Assembly (NCBI GenBank): GCA_017620455.1
Contig: JAFZQK010000061.1
Span: 1 to 43,677 of the forward strand
Direction: 5' to 3'
DNA length: 43,677 bases
DNA from: Clostridia bacterium
GTDB lineage: Bacteria; Bacillota_A; Clostridia; Christensenellales; Aristaeellaceae
A program made the translations under genes and the position numbers. Positions 22,701 through 30,287 of this stretch are shown here, piece by piece. Numbering within the stretch: the stretch's first letter is position 1; each line of letters begins with the position of its first letter. A model generated the notes under the pieces. That model worked only from the letters and a program-made list of their open reading frames with translations. It had not been told where the DNA came from and searched no databases.

Positions 22701-25643
22701 CACGCCGAAGTACGCTTCCTTCAGGATATCGCCGTGGCCGTCGTAGGCGTATTCCACGGCGGCGTAATCGCCCCGGAGCCTATAGGGAGTCCCGGTTTCG
22801 TCGAAATACCGTTCGCTGAGCAGTCGGTCTTCACTGTCGTATTCCCGCCGGATCTCCGCGGCGCCGGCGCTGACCTGGGTGATCTGCCCGTCCGCGCCGT
22901 AATACACCTCGCGGACCAGATTGCCCCGCAGATCGTATTCTCTCTGGAAGGAAGCGTAGCCGTTGGGGCATTCCGCCGGCGTGCCGTTCACGTCCTTGTA
23001 GGATTCGGCCAGCATGCGCCCTTCCTCATCCCAGGTGAATACGGCCTGGTGATAGCCGTCCGGAATGGCCACGGGCTGCCCGTCGGCGCCGAAATAGCTT
23101 TTGCTCTGCACGTTGCCCCGGTGATCGTAAACGGTCGCCAGGCTGGCGTAGCCGAACGCGGTATCCACCGGCTTCCGGTCCGCGTCCAGGTAAGTCAGGG
23201 TTTCCGTATTGTTTTCATCGTCATACACCGTGGTCATGACGGCGTATTTGTCGGGGTTCACGATCAGGCTGCCGTCCGCGCCGTAGCGCGCTTCCTCCAG
23301 CACCCGGTCGTGGATATCGCATTTCCTTTCAAACCAGGCGTACCCCGCGGAAGGCGGCGCCACGGGCTGGCCCGCTTCGTCGTAATAGGCGCGGCGCAGC
23401 AGGTTCCCGTGGGAATCGTACTGAAGCTCGTAGGAGGCGTAGCCCGTGGAAAGCAGCACCGGAGCGCCGTCGGCGCCCAGATATTCCACTTTGGTGGTGA
23501 TGCCCAGCACCGGATCATAGGCGATACGCCGCGCGGAATACCCTTCCCGGACCAGCACCGGCTGCAGGTCGCTGCCGAAGTTCGCTTCGTACAGCATGTG
23601 GTGCTGATCGTCGTATTCCCGCTCGACCCGGGCGCGGCCCGATACCAGGGCGGGGCCGCCTTCCGCGTTGAAATAATTGATGACGGTGATGTTGCCGTGG
23701 GTGTCGTATTCGTAGGTGACGGAGGCGTAGCCCGCCGCCTGGGTCAGGGGCGTGCCGTCGGCGCCGTAGTATTTTTCACCGGTGTGATGGCTGGAATAAT
23801 CGTAGGTATGCACCTGGACGGCGCCCTGACCGCCGGTGGAAATCAGCTTGCCGTCGGTGCCGAAGGTGGCCTGCCACAGGAGGCTGCCGTCCCGGTTGTA
23901 CTCCCGCAGCATGGCCGTCATGCCCTGGCGGTCGGCGGAAGGATTGCCGTCCTTGTCAAAGTACCGCGCGGAGGTCTGCAGCAGATCGCCGTTGAAGGTG
24001 TATACCACCCGATGGGCGCCGTTGACCACGTTGGTGTCCTTTTCCCCGTCGGCGGTGAAGAAGGCTTCCTCCAGCAGCAGGTTCTGCATGGGGCCGCCGT
24101 ATACCATGCTCCGGGCATAGGCGCCGTTCAGGGATTCGCAGGGCATGCCGTCCAGGTCAAAATAGGCCTCGTAAACGGCGGGCTCTTTGGGATCGGTCCC
24201 CTGATAGCGATAGGTGATGGAGGACAGCTGCCTTTCGTCGTTCCGGACCGGCTGCCATTGGCTGCCCATGTACGCCGTGCGCACCACCTGATTGGATTCG
24301 TTGTATTCGTTCACGATGCCGGCGTACCCGGCCTTGAGCTGGATCAGCTCCAGGTCCGTGCCGAAGAAGCGCTCCCGCTCCACGGCGGTGGGATTGATGA
24401 CCCACAGCTCGTTGCCGTCGTCGTCGTATCCCCGATCGCGGTGATACAGCACGTCATGGCGGGCGAAACCGCCGTTGGACATGGTGTATTCGTCCAGCAC
24501 GTCATAGAAGGTTTCCCGGTAATCGAAATCCTCGCCGTCATATTCCCTTTCTTCCATGGAAATGCCGGTGGTGGTCATCGTGCGGCTTCCGTCCGCGCCG
24601 AAATAACGGATATAATGGATTTTGTCCGATTCGCCGTAATACTCGTAGGTCAGCTTGGCGTAGCCGTTGATCATTTTGATCAGCTGGCCTTCCTTGCCCA
24701 GGTATTCGGTTTCCACCACGCGGTTCAGTTCATCGTACGCGTTGGTGAGGGAGGCGTAGCCCGTGCCGGCGATGATGGGTTCGCCCTCCGTGCCGGAATA
24801 ATCCACCCGGATCAGGTTGTCCCGCTCGTCATAGGTATTGACCATGCGGTGCCAGTGCTTCGCCCCCAGGGCTTTGCCGCCGTCCAGGGAGAAGATTTCC
24901 GTGGACTGGAGCTTCCATTTTTTGACCGTGCCGTCCCTGCGGGTGCCGGGATCCGTCTGCATGCCCCGGAAGCTTTCCTCGACTTCCTCATTCAGGGGCT
25001 TGGCGGTGTTGGCGGTGTACACGAAAACCACCGTGGCGCCGCCCTCCGTGCCCAGCAGGGGAGAGCCGTCGGCGTCCAGGTAGCGCTTGGTGACGGTTTT
25101 CGTATCCTCCTCCAGCGCCACGTCATACAGGATCTGGGCGTATCCGCCCACAGGCCGCACCAGGGCGCCGTCCGCGTCAAAGTATTCGCTGGAAAGGATC
25201 TGCTCGCCGTCCCAGGCGTCCCGGCGGAAGCTGTAGCTGCCGGGGATCTGGGCGCGGCTGCCGTCCGGGGCGTAGCGGTCCTCGGTGAGCACGTGGCTCC
25301 GACCGTTCGCCTGCCGTCCGTAGGTGTATTCAGCCCGGGCGTAACCGCCGTCCGCGGCGACCGGTTCGCCGTTCAGGCCGAAGTATGCTTCCGTCAGCAG
25401 ATTATTGTGCTCATCCCAGGCGTATTCGGCCCGGGCGAACCCGCGGCTGTTCAGCGCCGGCGCGCCGTCCGGACCGTGGGCCGTTTCGCTGATCAGATTG
25501 CCGTTTTCATCCCAGACGCAGTCCGTTTCCGTAAAAACCGGAATGGACAGCGCCGGATCGCCCTGGGCGTTGGCGGCGGGGACGGTGGCTGCCGCCAATA
25601 AGAGAACCAGCAGCAGGCCGAGCCATTTTTGCGTGTGCTTCAA
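19788..25643 (-). CDS. Giant secreted YD-like repeat protein (about 57 units)
   Basis: This 1951-residue protein has a signal peptide (about 1-28, a long Leu run ending ANAQG). Nearly all the rest is about 57 repeats of 31-34 residues with a consensus like YDxxGNLxxExYFxADGxPVxxxxGYAxxx, related in style to YD/RHS repeats. Units 6, 10 and 49-50 are irregular. There is no RHS core box, toxin tip, LPxTG or SLH domain, so it is not a polymorphic toxin and its anchor is unclear. I start at the TTG (25643), which has AAAGGAG upstream; the frame extends to 25751 into the kinase gene. It follows the BY-kinase by 7 nt and precedes the LCP-like gene. A cell-surface or matrix fibre made with exopolysaccharide is a reasonable idea. 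Confidence 0.85.
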   Translation of the reverse strand: MKHTQKWLGLLLVLLLAAATVPAANAQGDPALSIPVFTETDCVWDENGNLISETAHGPDGAPALNSRGFARAEYAWDEHNNLLTEAYFGLNGEPVAADGGYARAEYTYGRQANGRSHVLTEDRYAPDGSRAQIPGSYSFRRDAWDGEQILSSEYFDADGALVRPVGGYAQILYDVALEEDTKTVTKRYLDADGSPLLGTEGGATVVFVYTANTAKPLNEEVEESFRGMQTDPGTRRDGTVKKWKLQSTEIFSLDGGKALGAKHWHRMVNTYDERDNLIRVDYSGTEGEPIIAGTGYASLTNAYDELNRVVETEYLGKEGQLIKMINGYAKLTYEYYGESDKIHYIRYFGADGSRTMTTTGISMEEREYDGEDFDYRETFYDVLDEYTMSNGGFARHDVLYHRDRGYDDDGNELWVINPTAVERERFFGTDLELIQLKAGYAGIVNEYNESNQVVRTAYMGSQWQPVRNDERQLSSITYRYQGTDPKEPAVYEAYFDLDGMPCESLNGAYARSMVYGGPMQNLLLEEAFFTADGEKDTNVVNGAHRVVYTFNGDLLQTSARYFDKDGNPSADRQGMTAMLREYNRDGSLLWQATFGTDGKLISTGGQGAVQVHTYDYSSHHTGEKYYGADGTPLTQAAGYASVTYEYDTHGNITVINYFNAEGGPALVSGRARVEREYDDQHHMLYEANFGSDLQPVLVREGYSARRIAYDPVLGITTKVEYLGADGAPVLLSTGYASYELQYDSHGNLLRRAYYDEAGQPVAPPSAGYAWFERKCDIHDRVLEEARYGADGSLIVNPDKYAVMTTVYDDENNTETLTYLDADRKPVDTAFGYASLATVYDHRGNVQSKSYFGADGQPVAIPDGYHQAVFTWDEEGRMLAESYKDVNGTPAECPNGYASFQREYDLRGNLVREVYYGADGQITQVSAGAAEIRREYDSEDRLLSERYFDETGTPYRLRGDYAAVEYAYDGHGDILKEAYFGVNGEPVVSSKGYALKECAYDDAGHLLSEEYSDGMGGLIVQSKGYARKLQTWSPTGFLTSEAYFGEDGNPILQEGRYSYKTYLRDANGLCTEEQWYYSQGNPTQMPGGYDRITHEYDAAGRCIRSVWYFSGEIVMTEDGYAAADYEYDARGRLTKESYLDSKMDRVMVRKGYSAIARVYDNAGNTLQVRYLDDQDNLVRLPEGFSVWQREYDQYNHVILEQYLDENERIASLTNRTVASRRYYDARGNLVRVENLNAGMQAVETQFGYASIAYGYDAQDRRISEDYLDASGLNTMISAGYSGIRYEYSDQGKVWRTTYVDTYDQPTLFKDGYAAVQYLYDDNQYLKSIVYLDDKYDRTYISAGYSAILRTVDKNGDVLTETYLDSEDSPVPCSAGYAAMRNTWDDRQRLVKRQYLNAEGQPMTLSGGYSAIGYVYDNSDNVTRQTYYNTKGAQVWGPYGYSEILYKYDARNNCIEEKLLNVQGQPAVHTQGRYSSLTREVDPDGRVLSVKYFDISGNPVAYANSYAEIRYTYDLAGRETSRSFYDRAGNPTVNLQRYAKKTTEYNPLGNVTREAYYDVDGNLTDTTMNYAVAEYTYDDLGNLTSEKYLDAQTLGVTPEGAQYAYALMDYDEEGRLVSEEYYDAYDRFAPSREGYAAHYVSYAESGRVAEEYYIDASRQPMVVGSFSRRVLVSEDEAAHTYVMRIMDETLPEDAYACSLQTFDHYDRPIVFRYLDGQDNPAVGPEGCSMVEKEYTSRGQVSLEKYFDAEGNPFAVDGVYGVRREYSPFAKLEKETWLDRDGNPAVTKDGFAAKLYDYDLSNSQRVEKYFCYYLDLNGGRCAASNGAWGISTLYYPATRVHEVTFLNADGDPVTTTDGYAILEYENDDYGNVVWEGYYDSYHAPINCAAGYSSVERSFDGEGRLISERYLDRYNKLTNNVDGVAGWNGYYTPDGELIINNRYDQDRKTVPADNQ

Positions 25644-25650
25644 CTTCTTC

Positions 25651-27120
25651 TCACTCCTTTTCCGAATCCCGTTCAGGCCGATGCGCGTCTTTTTTTCTCC
25701 GGGTGTCATACTTGTGATAATACTGATCGTAATATTTTCTGCTGCCGCCAAGATCCAGCTTTTCTCCGTAGAAAACGAAGCCCAGCAGCTCCAGCCCGCC
25801 CAGCTCCGCCTGGCGCAGCGCCTTGCGGACGTCCCGGTGGTCCGTATATTTCTGCCGGACCACGAACAGGCTGCCGGAAATAATGGAAGCCAGGGCGAAA
25901 GCGTCGCTGACGACGTTCACGGGGGGCGCGTCCAGGATCACCATGTCGTAGGACTGCTCCAGCTGCGGGAGAAGGGCGTGCATGGCGGGAGAGTCCAGCA
26001 TTTCCGTGGGGTTGGGCGGCACCGTGCCCGCCGGCAGGATCTCCAGCTCCTGCAAATCGGTGCTGATCAGGGCGTTCTGCCAGGGGCAGTTTCCCACCAG
26101 CACGTCGGAAAGGCCCGGGTTTTTCCCGCTGTAATGGAAGATCCGGCGCTGGCAGGCGCGGCGCATATCGGCGTCCACCAGGAGCACCCGCTTGCCGCTC
26201 ATGGCGATGGAGATGGCCAGATTGGCGGCGATGGTGGATTTCCCTTCGCCGGAAATGGCGCTGGTGATCATCACGGAGCGTTCTTCTTTTCCCACCAGGG
26301 TGTACATCAGGTTCATCCGCAGCTTGGCGTACCCCTCCAGCTGATCCATGGGGCTGTTGCCTGTCAGGCGGAATTCGCTGGGATCCCGGCTCTCCTTCTT
26401 TTCCCGATGGATCGAGGAAAGGACGGGAAGGGTATAGCGCTCCTCCATCTCCGAGGCGTCCCGGACCTTGGAATCCAGCAGGAAAATCAGGAACAGCACC
26501 GCTGCCGCCGCCGCCGCGCCGGCCAAAGCCCCGATCATATTTTTCTTGGCGGGGGAATAGCCGTTGGGCGCCGTGGGGACCGTGGCGTAGTCGATGATCT
26601 CGATGCTGCCGGCGCCCACCACGCGGATGATCTCCGCCGGCGCCACGTCCATGACGGCGTTGCAGATGTCCGCGGACTGCTGCGGATCGGTGGTGGTGCA
26701 GCGGACGCTCACCACGCCGGTTTCGTTCACGGAAGTCATGGACAGGGTCGCCCTGATCTGGCTCGGCGTGATCGTCGGGTAATCCGGCGCCAGCCGCTCC
26801 GCGACCACGTCCAGCACTTTGTTGCTTTTCACCACTTCCATGTAGGTGTCCAGCAGCGTAACGGCGCTTTTGATATCCGAAGCGCTGGCGTAGCCGTAAT
26901 TGATCATATTCGGATTTGAATTGTATACGTACATCGTGCCCGCAGCCGTATAGGTATCAGCCACCTTGACCCTTGAGCTGCGCCATTGCATGAAGCAGAA
27001 TCCGACGGCAGCGCAAAGCAGGATCAGCCAGCAGTATTTCAGAAGAAACTTGGCCAATTTGATCAGATCTATGCTGACTGCCTGTCTGTCGTTGGCGGTG
27101 GGCTGCTTGTTCATGGACAT
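25651..27120 (-). CDS. Fused Wzz-type/BY-kinase for polysaccharide control
   Basis: This 489-residue protein combines a chain-length (Wzz/CpsC) part with membrane helices at about 29-45 and 196-216 and an outer loop between them, and a bacterial tyrosine kinase (CpsD-like). Kinase motifs are Walker A AISGEGKST (288-296), Walker A' VLLVDAD (312-318) and Walker B MVILDAPP (393-400). The tail carries five tyrosines (463, 464, 467, 468, 471), the normal autophosphorylation cluster. In Bacillota these parts are usually two genes; here they are fused as in proteobacterial Wzc. It heads an operon with the repeat protein and LCP-like protein. No glycosyltransferase or Wzx/Wzy gene is in the window. 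Confidence 0.92.
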   Translation of the reverse strand: MSMNKQPTANDRQAVSIDLIKLAKFLLKYCWLILLCAAVGFCFMQWRSSRVKVADTYTAAGTMYVYNSNPNMINYGYASASDIKSAVTLLDTYMEVVKSNKVLDVVAERLAPDYPTITPSQIRATLSMTSVNETGVVSVRCTTTDPQQSADICNAVMDVAPAEIIRVVGAGSIEIIDYATVPTAPNGYSPAKKNMIGALAGAAAAAAVLFLIFLLDSKVRDASEMEERYTLPVLSSIHREKKESRDPSEFRLTGNSPMDQLEGYAKLRMNLMYTLVGKEERSVMITSAISGEGKSTIAANLAISIAMSGKRVLLVDADMRRACQRRIFHYSGKNPGLSDVLVGNCPWQNALISTDLQELEILPAGTVPPNPTEMLDSPAMHALLPQLEQSYDMVILDAPPVNVVSDAFALASIISGSLFVVRQKYTDHRDVRKALRQAELGGLELLGFVFYGEKLDLGGSRKYYDQYYHKYDTRRKKDAHRPERDSEKE

Positions 27121-27206
27121 CGTTCAACTCCCCGTTATTCGATCGGCGTGTTTCTGCGCCGGCATATGCGGAACCATTTTTTGGGTCGCAAAAAAACCCA
27201 CATATC

Positions 27207-27235
27207 ATTATACGGGCAAACGGGAATCTTGTCAA
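27207..27235 (-). promoter_or_regulatory. Strong sigma-A promoter of the surface operon
   Basis: On the minus strand a perfect TTGACA (27230-27235), a 17-nt spacer and TATAAT (27207-27212). The transcript would carry a leader of about 80 nt with a short GGGT/ACCC hairpin over a T-rich loop (27181-27200). Confidence 0.9.
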
Positions 27236-27571
27236 AACAATTTTGTGTATTTCCGGGGTTTTTTTCATACCTGTTTTTCATACCCGTCAATAATAATGGA
27301 AAAAAATTTCTGCGAAGGGTAGCGTCCGCAGAAAAAATATGATAAAATATGCACTGACGTGAATCTGTTAACAAATTTGTCCGCCGCCCCCCTGGACGAT
27401 CCCCGGCGGACGGGGATCGGGGGCCGCGCCGTTTTCAAAAAACGGATCGCATTGCACGCGGCGCGGGAGCAATGCCGCCGGGCGCGCAGGCAGGGCCGGG
27501 CGGAAAAAGAGGCCGGCCCCCTGATCCGACGGCGGTCCTGACCCGGAAACCAACGAGAGGAGCACTTCGCC
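27236..27571. other. Divergent intergenic region without recognised gene
   Basis: The left part (to about 27350) is AT-rich and contains a TTTCTGCG/CGCAGAAA inverted repeat (27308-27336) and a weak -10-like TATGATAAAAT at 27338-27348 facing the NHLM genes. From 27378 to 27560 it is very GC-rich. A 60-codon frame starting with GTG at 27359 has no good ribosome site and looks non-coding (Arg-rich by composition). I see no riboswitch I can name, but the roughly 200-nt leader ahead of 27572 could fold. Confidence 0.4.
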
Positions 27572-28063
27572 ATGTCTGAACAACAACCGAAGACCAAACT
27601 GTTCCGTGAGAAAAGCCTGGAGGCCGTGGAATCGCCGGAGTCGCTGAACGACTACCTGCGGGTCACGTCTCCGGGGATCTGGCTGGTATTGGCGGCGGTG
27701 ATCGCGCTGCTGGTGGGCGGCATCCTGTGGGGGATTTTCGGGCATATCCGCACCACGGAGGAATTCGCCGTTTCCGTCAGCCCGGAAAAGAAAATCGTCT
27801 ATGTGGGCTACGACGTGGTGGACAAGGTGCTTTCCCGGGGCGTCATCCGGGTGGAAGGCGCCGATTATCCGCTGAAAACCGACGGGGAGCTCAACGTGAC
27901 CATCGTGTCGGAGGAGATATCCCCCCGGGTGCTGCTCAGCGGAAACCTCAGCATGGGCGACCCGGTGGTGGAAGTGCCGGTGATCACGGATCTGCAAGCG
28001 GGCGTCTACACCGGCGAAGTGGTCACGGAGGACCTGCAGCCCATCTCGCTGCTGCTGCAGTGA
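27572..28063 (+). CDS. NHLM-type secretion protein, short form
   Basis: This 163-residue protein matches the N-terminal part of the NHLM bacteriocin secretion protein (HlyD-like). It has a cytoplasmic start FREKSLEAVESPESLNDYLRVTSP, one membrane helix at about 36-56, then a beta-rich outer domain of about 100 residues. The long coiled coil and second barrel half of full-length adaptors (typically about 300 residues or more) are missing and the protein ends in a natural stop, so it looks like a short Gram-positive form rather than a broken gene. AGAGGAGC lies about 9 nt ahead of the ATG. It begins an operon with the two NHLM ABC proteins, 12 nt ahead of the next. Confidence 0.8.
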   Translation: MSEQQPKTKLFREKSLEAVESPESLNDYLRVTSPGIWLVLAAVIALLVGGILWGIFGHIRTTEEFAVSVSPEKKIVYVGYDVVDKVLSRGVIRVEGADYPLKTDGELNVTIVSEEISPRVLLSGNLSMGDPVVEVPVITDLQAGVYTGEVVTEDLQPISLLLQ

Positions 28064-28075
28064 GGAGGTGGCGGC

Positions 28076-30253
28076 GTGTTTAATAAGAAGAAAGTGCCTA
28101 AACCGGTGACGAAGGGCGCGGTGCGCGTCCCCGTGGTCATGCAGATGGAAGCGCTGGAGTGCGGCGCCGCGTCGCTGACCATGATCATGCATTATTACCG
28201 CAAATGGATCCCCCTGGAGCAGGCCCGGGTGGACTGCGGCGTGTCCATGAACGGGGCCAACGCAAAAAACATCATGCTGGCCGCCCGGAGCTACGGCATG
28301 AAGGCCAACGCCTGGCGGATCGAGCCGGATACGCTGATGGAGGAGGGTCCCTTTCCCTGCATCATCCATTGGGGGTTCAACCACTTTGTGGTGCTCTGCG
28401 GCTTCAAGGGCAAGCGCGCCGTGCTCAACGACCCCGCCCGGGGCCGCGTGACCGTGGAATGGGAGGAATTTGACCGGGAATTCACCGGTGTCTGCCTCAC
28501 CTTTGAACCGGGAGAGGATTTCGTCCCCTCCGGCAAGCCCAAATCCGTATTCTCCTATGCGAAGGAACGCCTGAGGGGCGCCGGCGCCGCCGCGGCGTTC
28601 GTGGTGCTCACCACCACCGTTTCTTCCCTGATCGGCCTGATCCAGCCGGCGTTTTCCCGTACGTTCCTGGACCGGCTGCTTACCGGCGAAAACCCTGAAT
28701 GGCTCACGCCGTTCATGCTCCTGTTCTCGCTTCTGATCATCGTCAGCGTGGTGGTCACCTGGATCTCCGCCGTTTATTCCCTGCGCATCGAGGGCAAGAT
28801 GTCCGCCTATGGCAGCGCTTCCTATCTGTGGAAAGTGCTGCGGCTGCCCATGCAGTTTTTCAGCCAGCGGATGTCGGCGGACATCGCAGACCGCCAGGCC
28901 ACCAACGCGTCCATCTCCAATTCCCTGGTGCAGATCTTCGCGCCCCTGGCGATCCAGGCGATGATGATGGTGTTCTATCTGATCGTCATGATCCATTACA
29001 GCCTGCTGCTGTCGCTCATCGGCATCGGGGCCATATTGCTGAACCTGGCCGTATCCTCTGTTGTCACGGCCAAGCGGGTGAACATCACCCGCGTCCAGCA
29101 GCGCGATTCCGCCAAGCTCTCCTCCGCCACCATGTCCGGCATCAGTATGATCGAAACCATCAAGTCCAGCGGCGCGGAGAACGGCTTTTTCGGCCGCTGG
29201 GCCGGCTATCAGGCCAGCGTGAACACCCAGGGCGTCAGGTTCAACCGGCTGAACTATTTTCTGGGTTCATTGCCTGCCCTCATCTCCTTTATTGCGAATC
29301 TGGCGGTGCTGGGGCTCGGGGTGATGCTGGTGGTGCGGGGCCAGTTCACCATCGGCATGGTGATGGCCTTCCAGAGCTTCCTGTCCTCCTTCATGGCGCC
29401 CGCCTCTTCCATGATCAGCGCCGGCCAGTCCATGCAGGAAATGATCACCCAGATGGAGCGCGTGGACGACGTGATGAGCTACAAAGAGGATGATTCCTTC
29501 TCTCCCCGGGAGAAAAAAGAGGAATATCAGAAGCTCTCCGGCGCCATCGAGCTTAAAAACGTCACCTTCGGCTATTCCCGGCTGGGCAAGCCCCTGATCA
29601 CCGATTTTTCCATGACGGTGAAGCCCGGGCAGAAGATCGCCTTCGTGGGGCGGACGGGCTGCGGAAAATCCACCCTGGCCAAGCTGATCTCCGGGCTCAA
29701 TCATCCCTGGAGCGGCACGATCACTTTTGACGGCATCCCCCTGGAAAAAATCGACCGCAATGTGTTCACGGGCTCCGTCAGCGTCATCGATCAGGACATC
29801 ACCCTCTTTGAGGACACCATTTCCCAGAACATCAAGATGTGGGATGATTCCATCGAGGATTTTGAAGTCACCCTGGCGGCCCGGGACGCCGGCATCTACG
29901 ACGATATCGTCACCCGCGAGGGCGGCTTTTCCCATAAGCTGCTGGACGGCGGGCGCGACCTGTCCGGCGGGCAGCGCCAGCGGCTGGAGATCGCCCGGGC
30001 GCTTTCCCAGGATCCCACCATCTGCATCATGGACGAGGCCACCTCGGCCCTGGACGCCCGAACGGAGCATGAGGTGATCCGTTCCATCAACGACCGGGGC
30101 ATCACCTGCATCATCATCGCCCATCGCCTGTCCACCATCCGCAACTGCGACGAGATCATCGTGATGGACAAGGGCAAAATCATCGAACGCGGCACCCACG
30201 AGGAGCTGTACGCCAAGGGCGGCGCGTACGCGGCGCTGGTGACCAGCGAATAA
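28076..30253 (+). CDS. NHLM-type C39 peptidase/ABC exporter
   Basis: This 725-residue protein has an N-terminal C39 double-Gly peptidase with Gln23, catalytic Cys29 (ALECGAAS), His103 (WGFNHFVVL) and Asp119 (NDPARG). Six membrane helices (about 155-440) and an ABC domain follow, with Walker A GRTGCGKST, signature LSGGQRQR and Walker B ICIMDEATSALD. It should cleave leaders after Gly-Gly and export the product. The GTG start (28076) follows GAGGAGGTGG. It is the first of the paired NHLM ABC genes. No precursor is next to it. The nearest double-Gly candidate is the gene at 15237-15488 on the other strand, about 12 kb away. Confidence 0.93.
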   Translation: MFNKKKVPKPVTKGAVRVPVVMQMEALECGAASLTMIMHYYRKWIPLEQARVDCGVSMNGANAKNIMLAARSYGMKANAWRIEPDTLMEEGPFPCIIHWGFNHFVVLCGFKGKRAVLNDPARGRVTVEWEEFDREFTGVCLTFEPGEDFVPSGKPKSVFSYAKERLRGAGAAAAFVVLTTTVSSLIGLIQPAFSRTFLDRLLTGENPEWLTPFMLLFSLLIIVSVVVTWISAVYSLRIEGKMSAYGSASYLWKVLRLPMQFFSQRMSADIADRQATNASISNSLVQIFAPLAIQAMMMVFYLIVMIHYSLLLSLIGIGAILLNLAVSSVVTAKRVNITRVQQRDSAKLSSATMSGISMIETIKSSGAENGFFGRWAGYQASVNTQGVRFNRLNYFLGSLPALISFIANLAVLGLGVMLVVRGQFTIGMVMAFQSFLSSFMAPASSMISAGQSMQEMITQMERVDDVMSYKEDDSFSPREKKEEYQKLSGAIELKNVTFGYSRLGKPLITDFSMTVKPGQKIAFVGRTGCGKSTLAKLISGLNHPWSGTITFDGIPLEKIDRNVFTGSVSVIDQDITLFEDTISQNIKMWDDSIEDFEVTLAARDAGIYDDIVTREGGFSHKLLDGGRDLSGGQRQRLEIARALSQDPTICIMDEATSALDARTEHEVIRSINDRGITCIIIAHRLSTIRNCDEIIVMDKGKIIERGTHEELYAKGGAYAALVTSE

Positions 30254-30287
30254 CGATCGAAAAGGCCAAGGAGAAGAGGGAAATAGT

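Noticed and set aside
18600..25601. A 2333-codon open frame on the plus strand opposite the repeat gene
   Set aside because: It is the complement of a repeated, GC-rich coding array; the protein is a monotonous Val/Gly/His/Ala string, has no ribosome site, and would cover the peptide-operon promoter and a terminator. The minus strand has signal peptide, clean repeats and operon spacing.
19788..25643. YD-like giant as an RHS polymorphic toxin
   Set aside because: There is no RHS core box or variable toxin tip, no immunity gene follows, and the C-terminus is simply another partial repeat.
27359..27541. A 60-codon frame ahead of the NHLM genes as a leader or precursor peptide
   Set aside because: No ribosome site before its GTG, Arg-rich content typical of random GC-rich DNA, and no Gly-Gly or Cys pattern.
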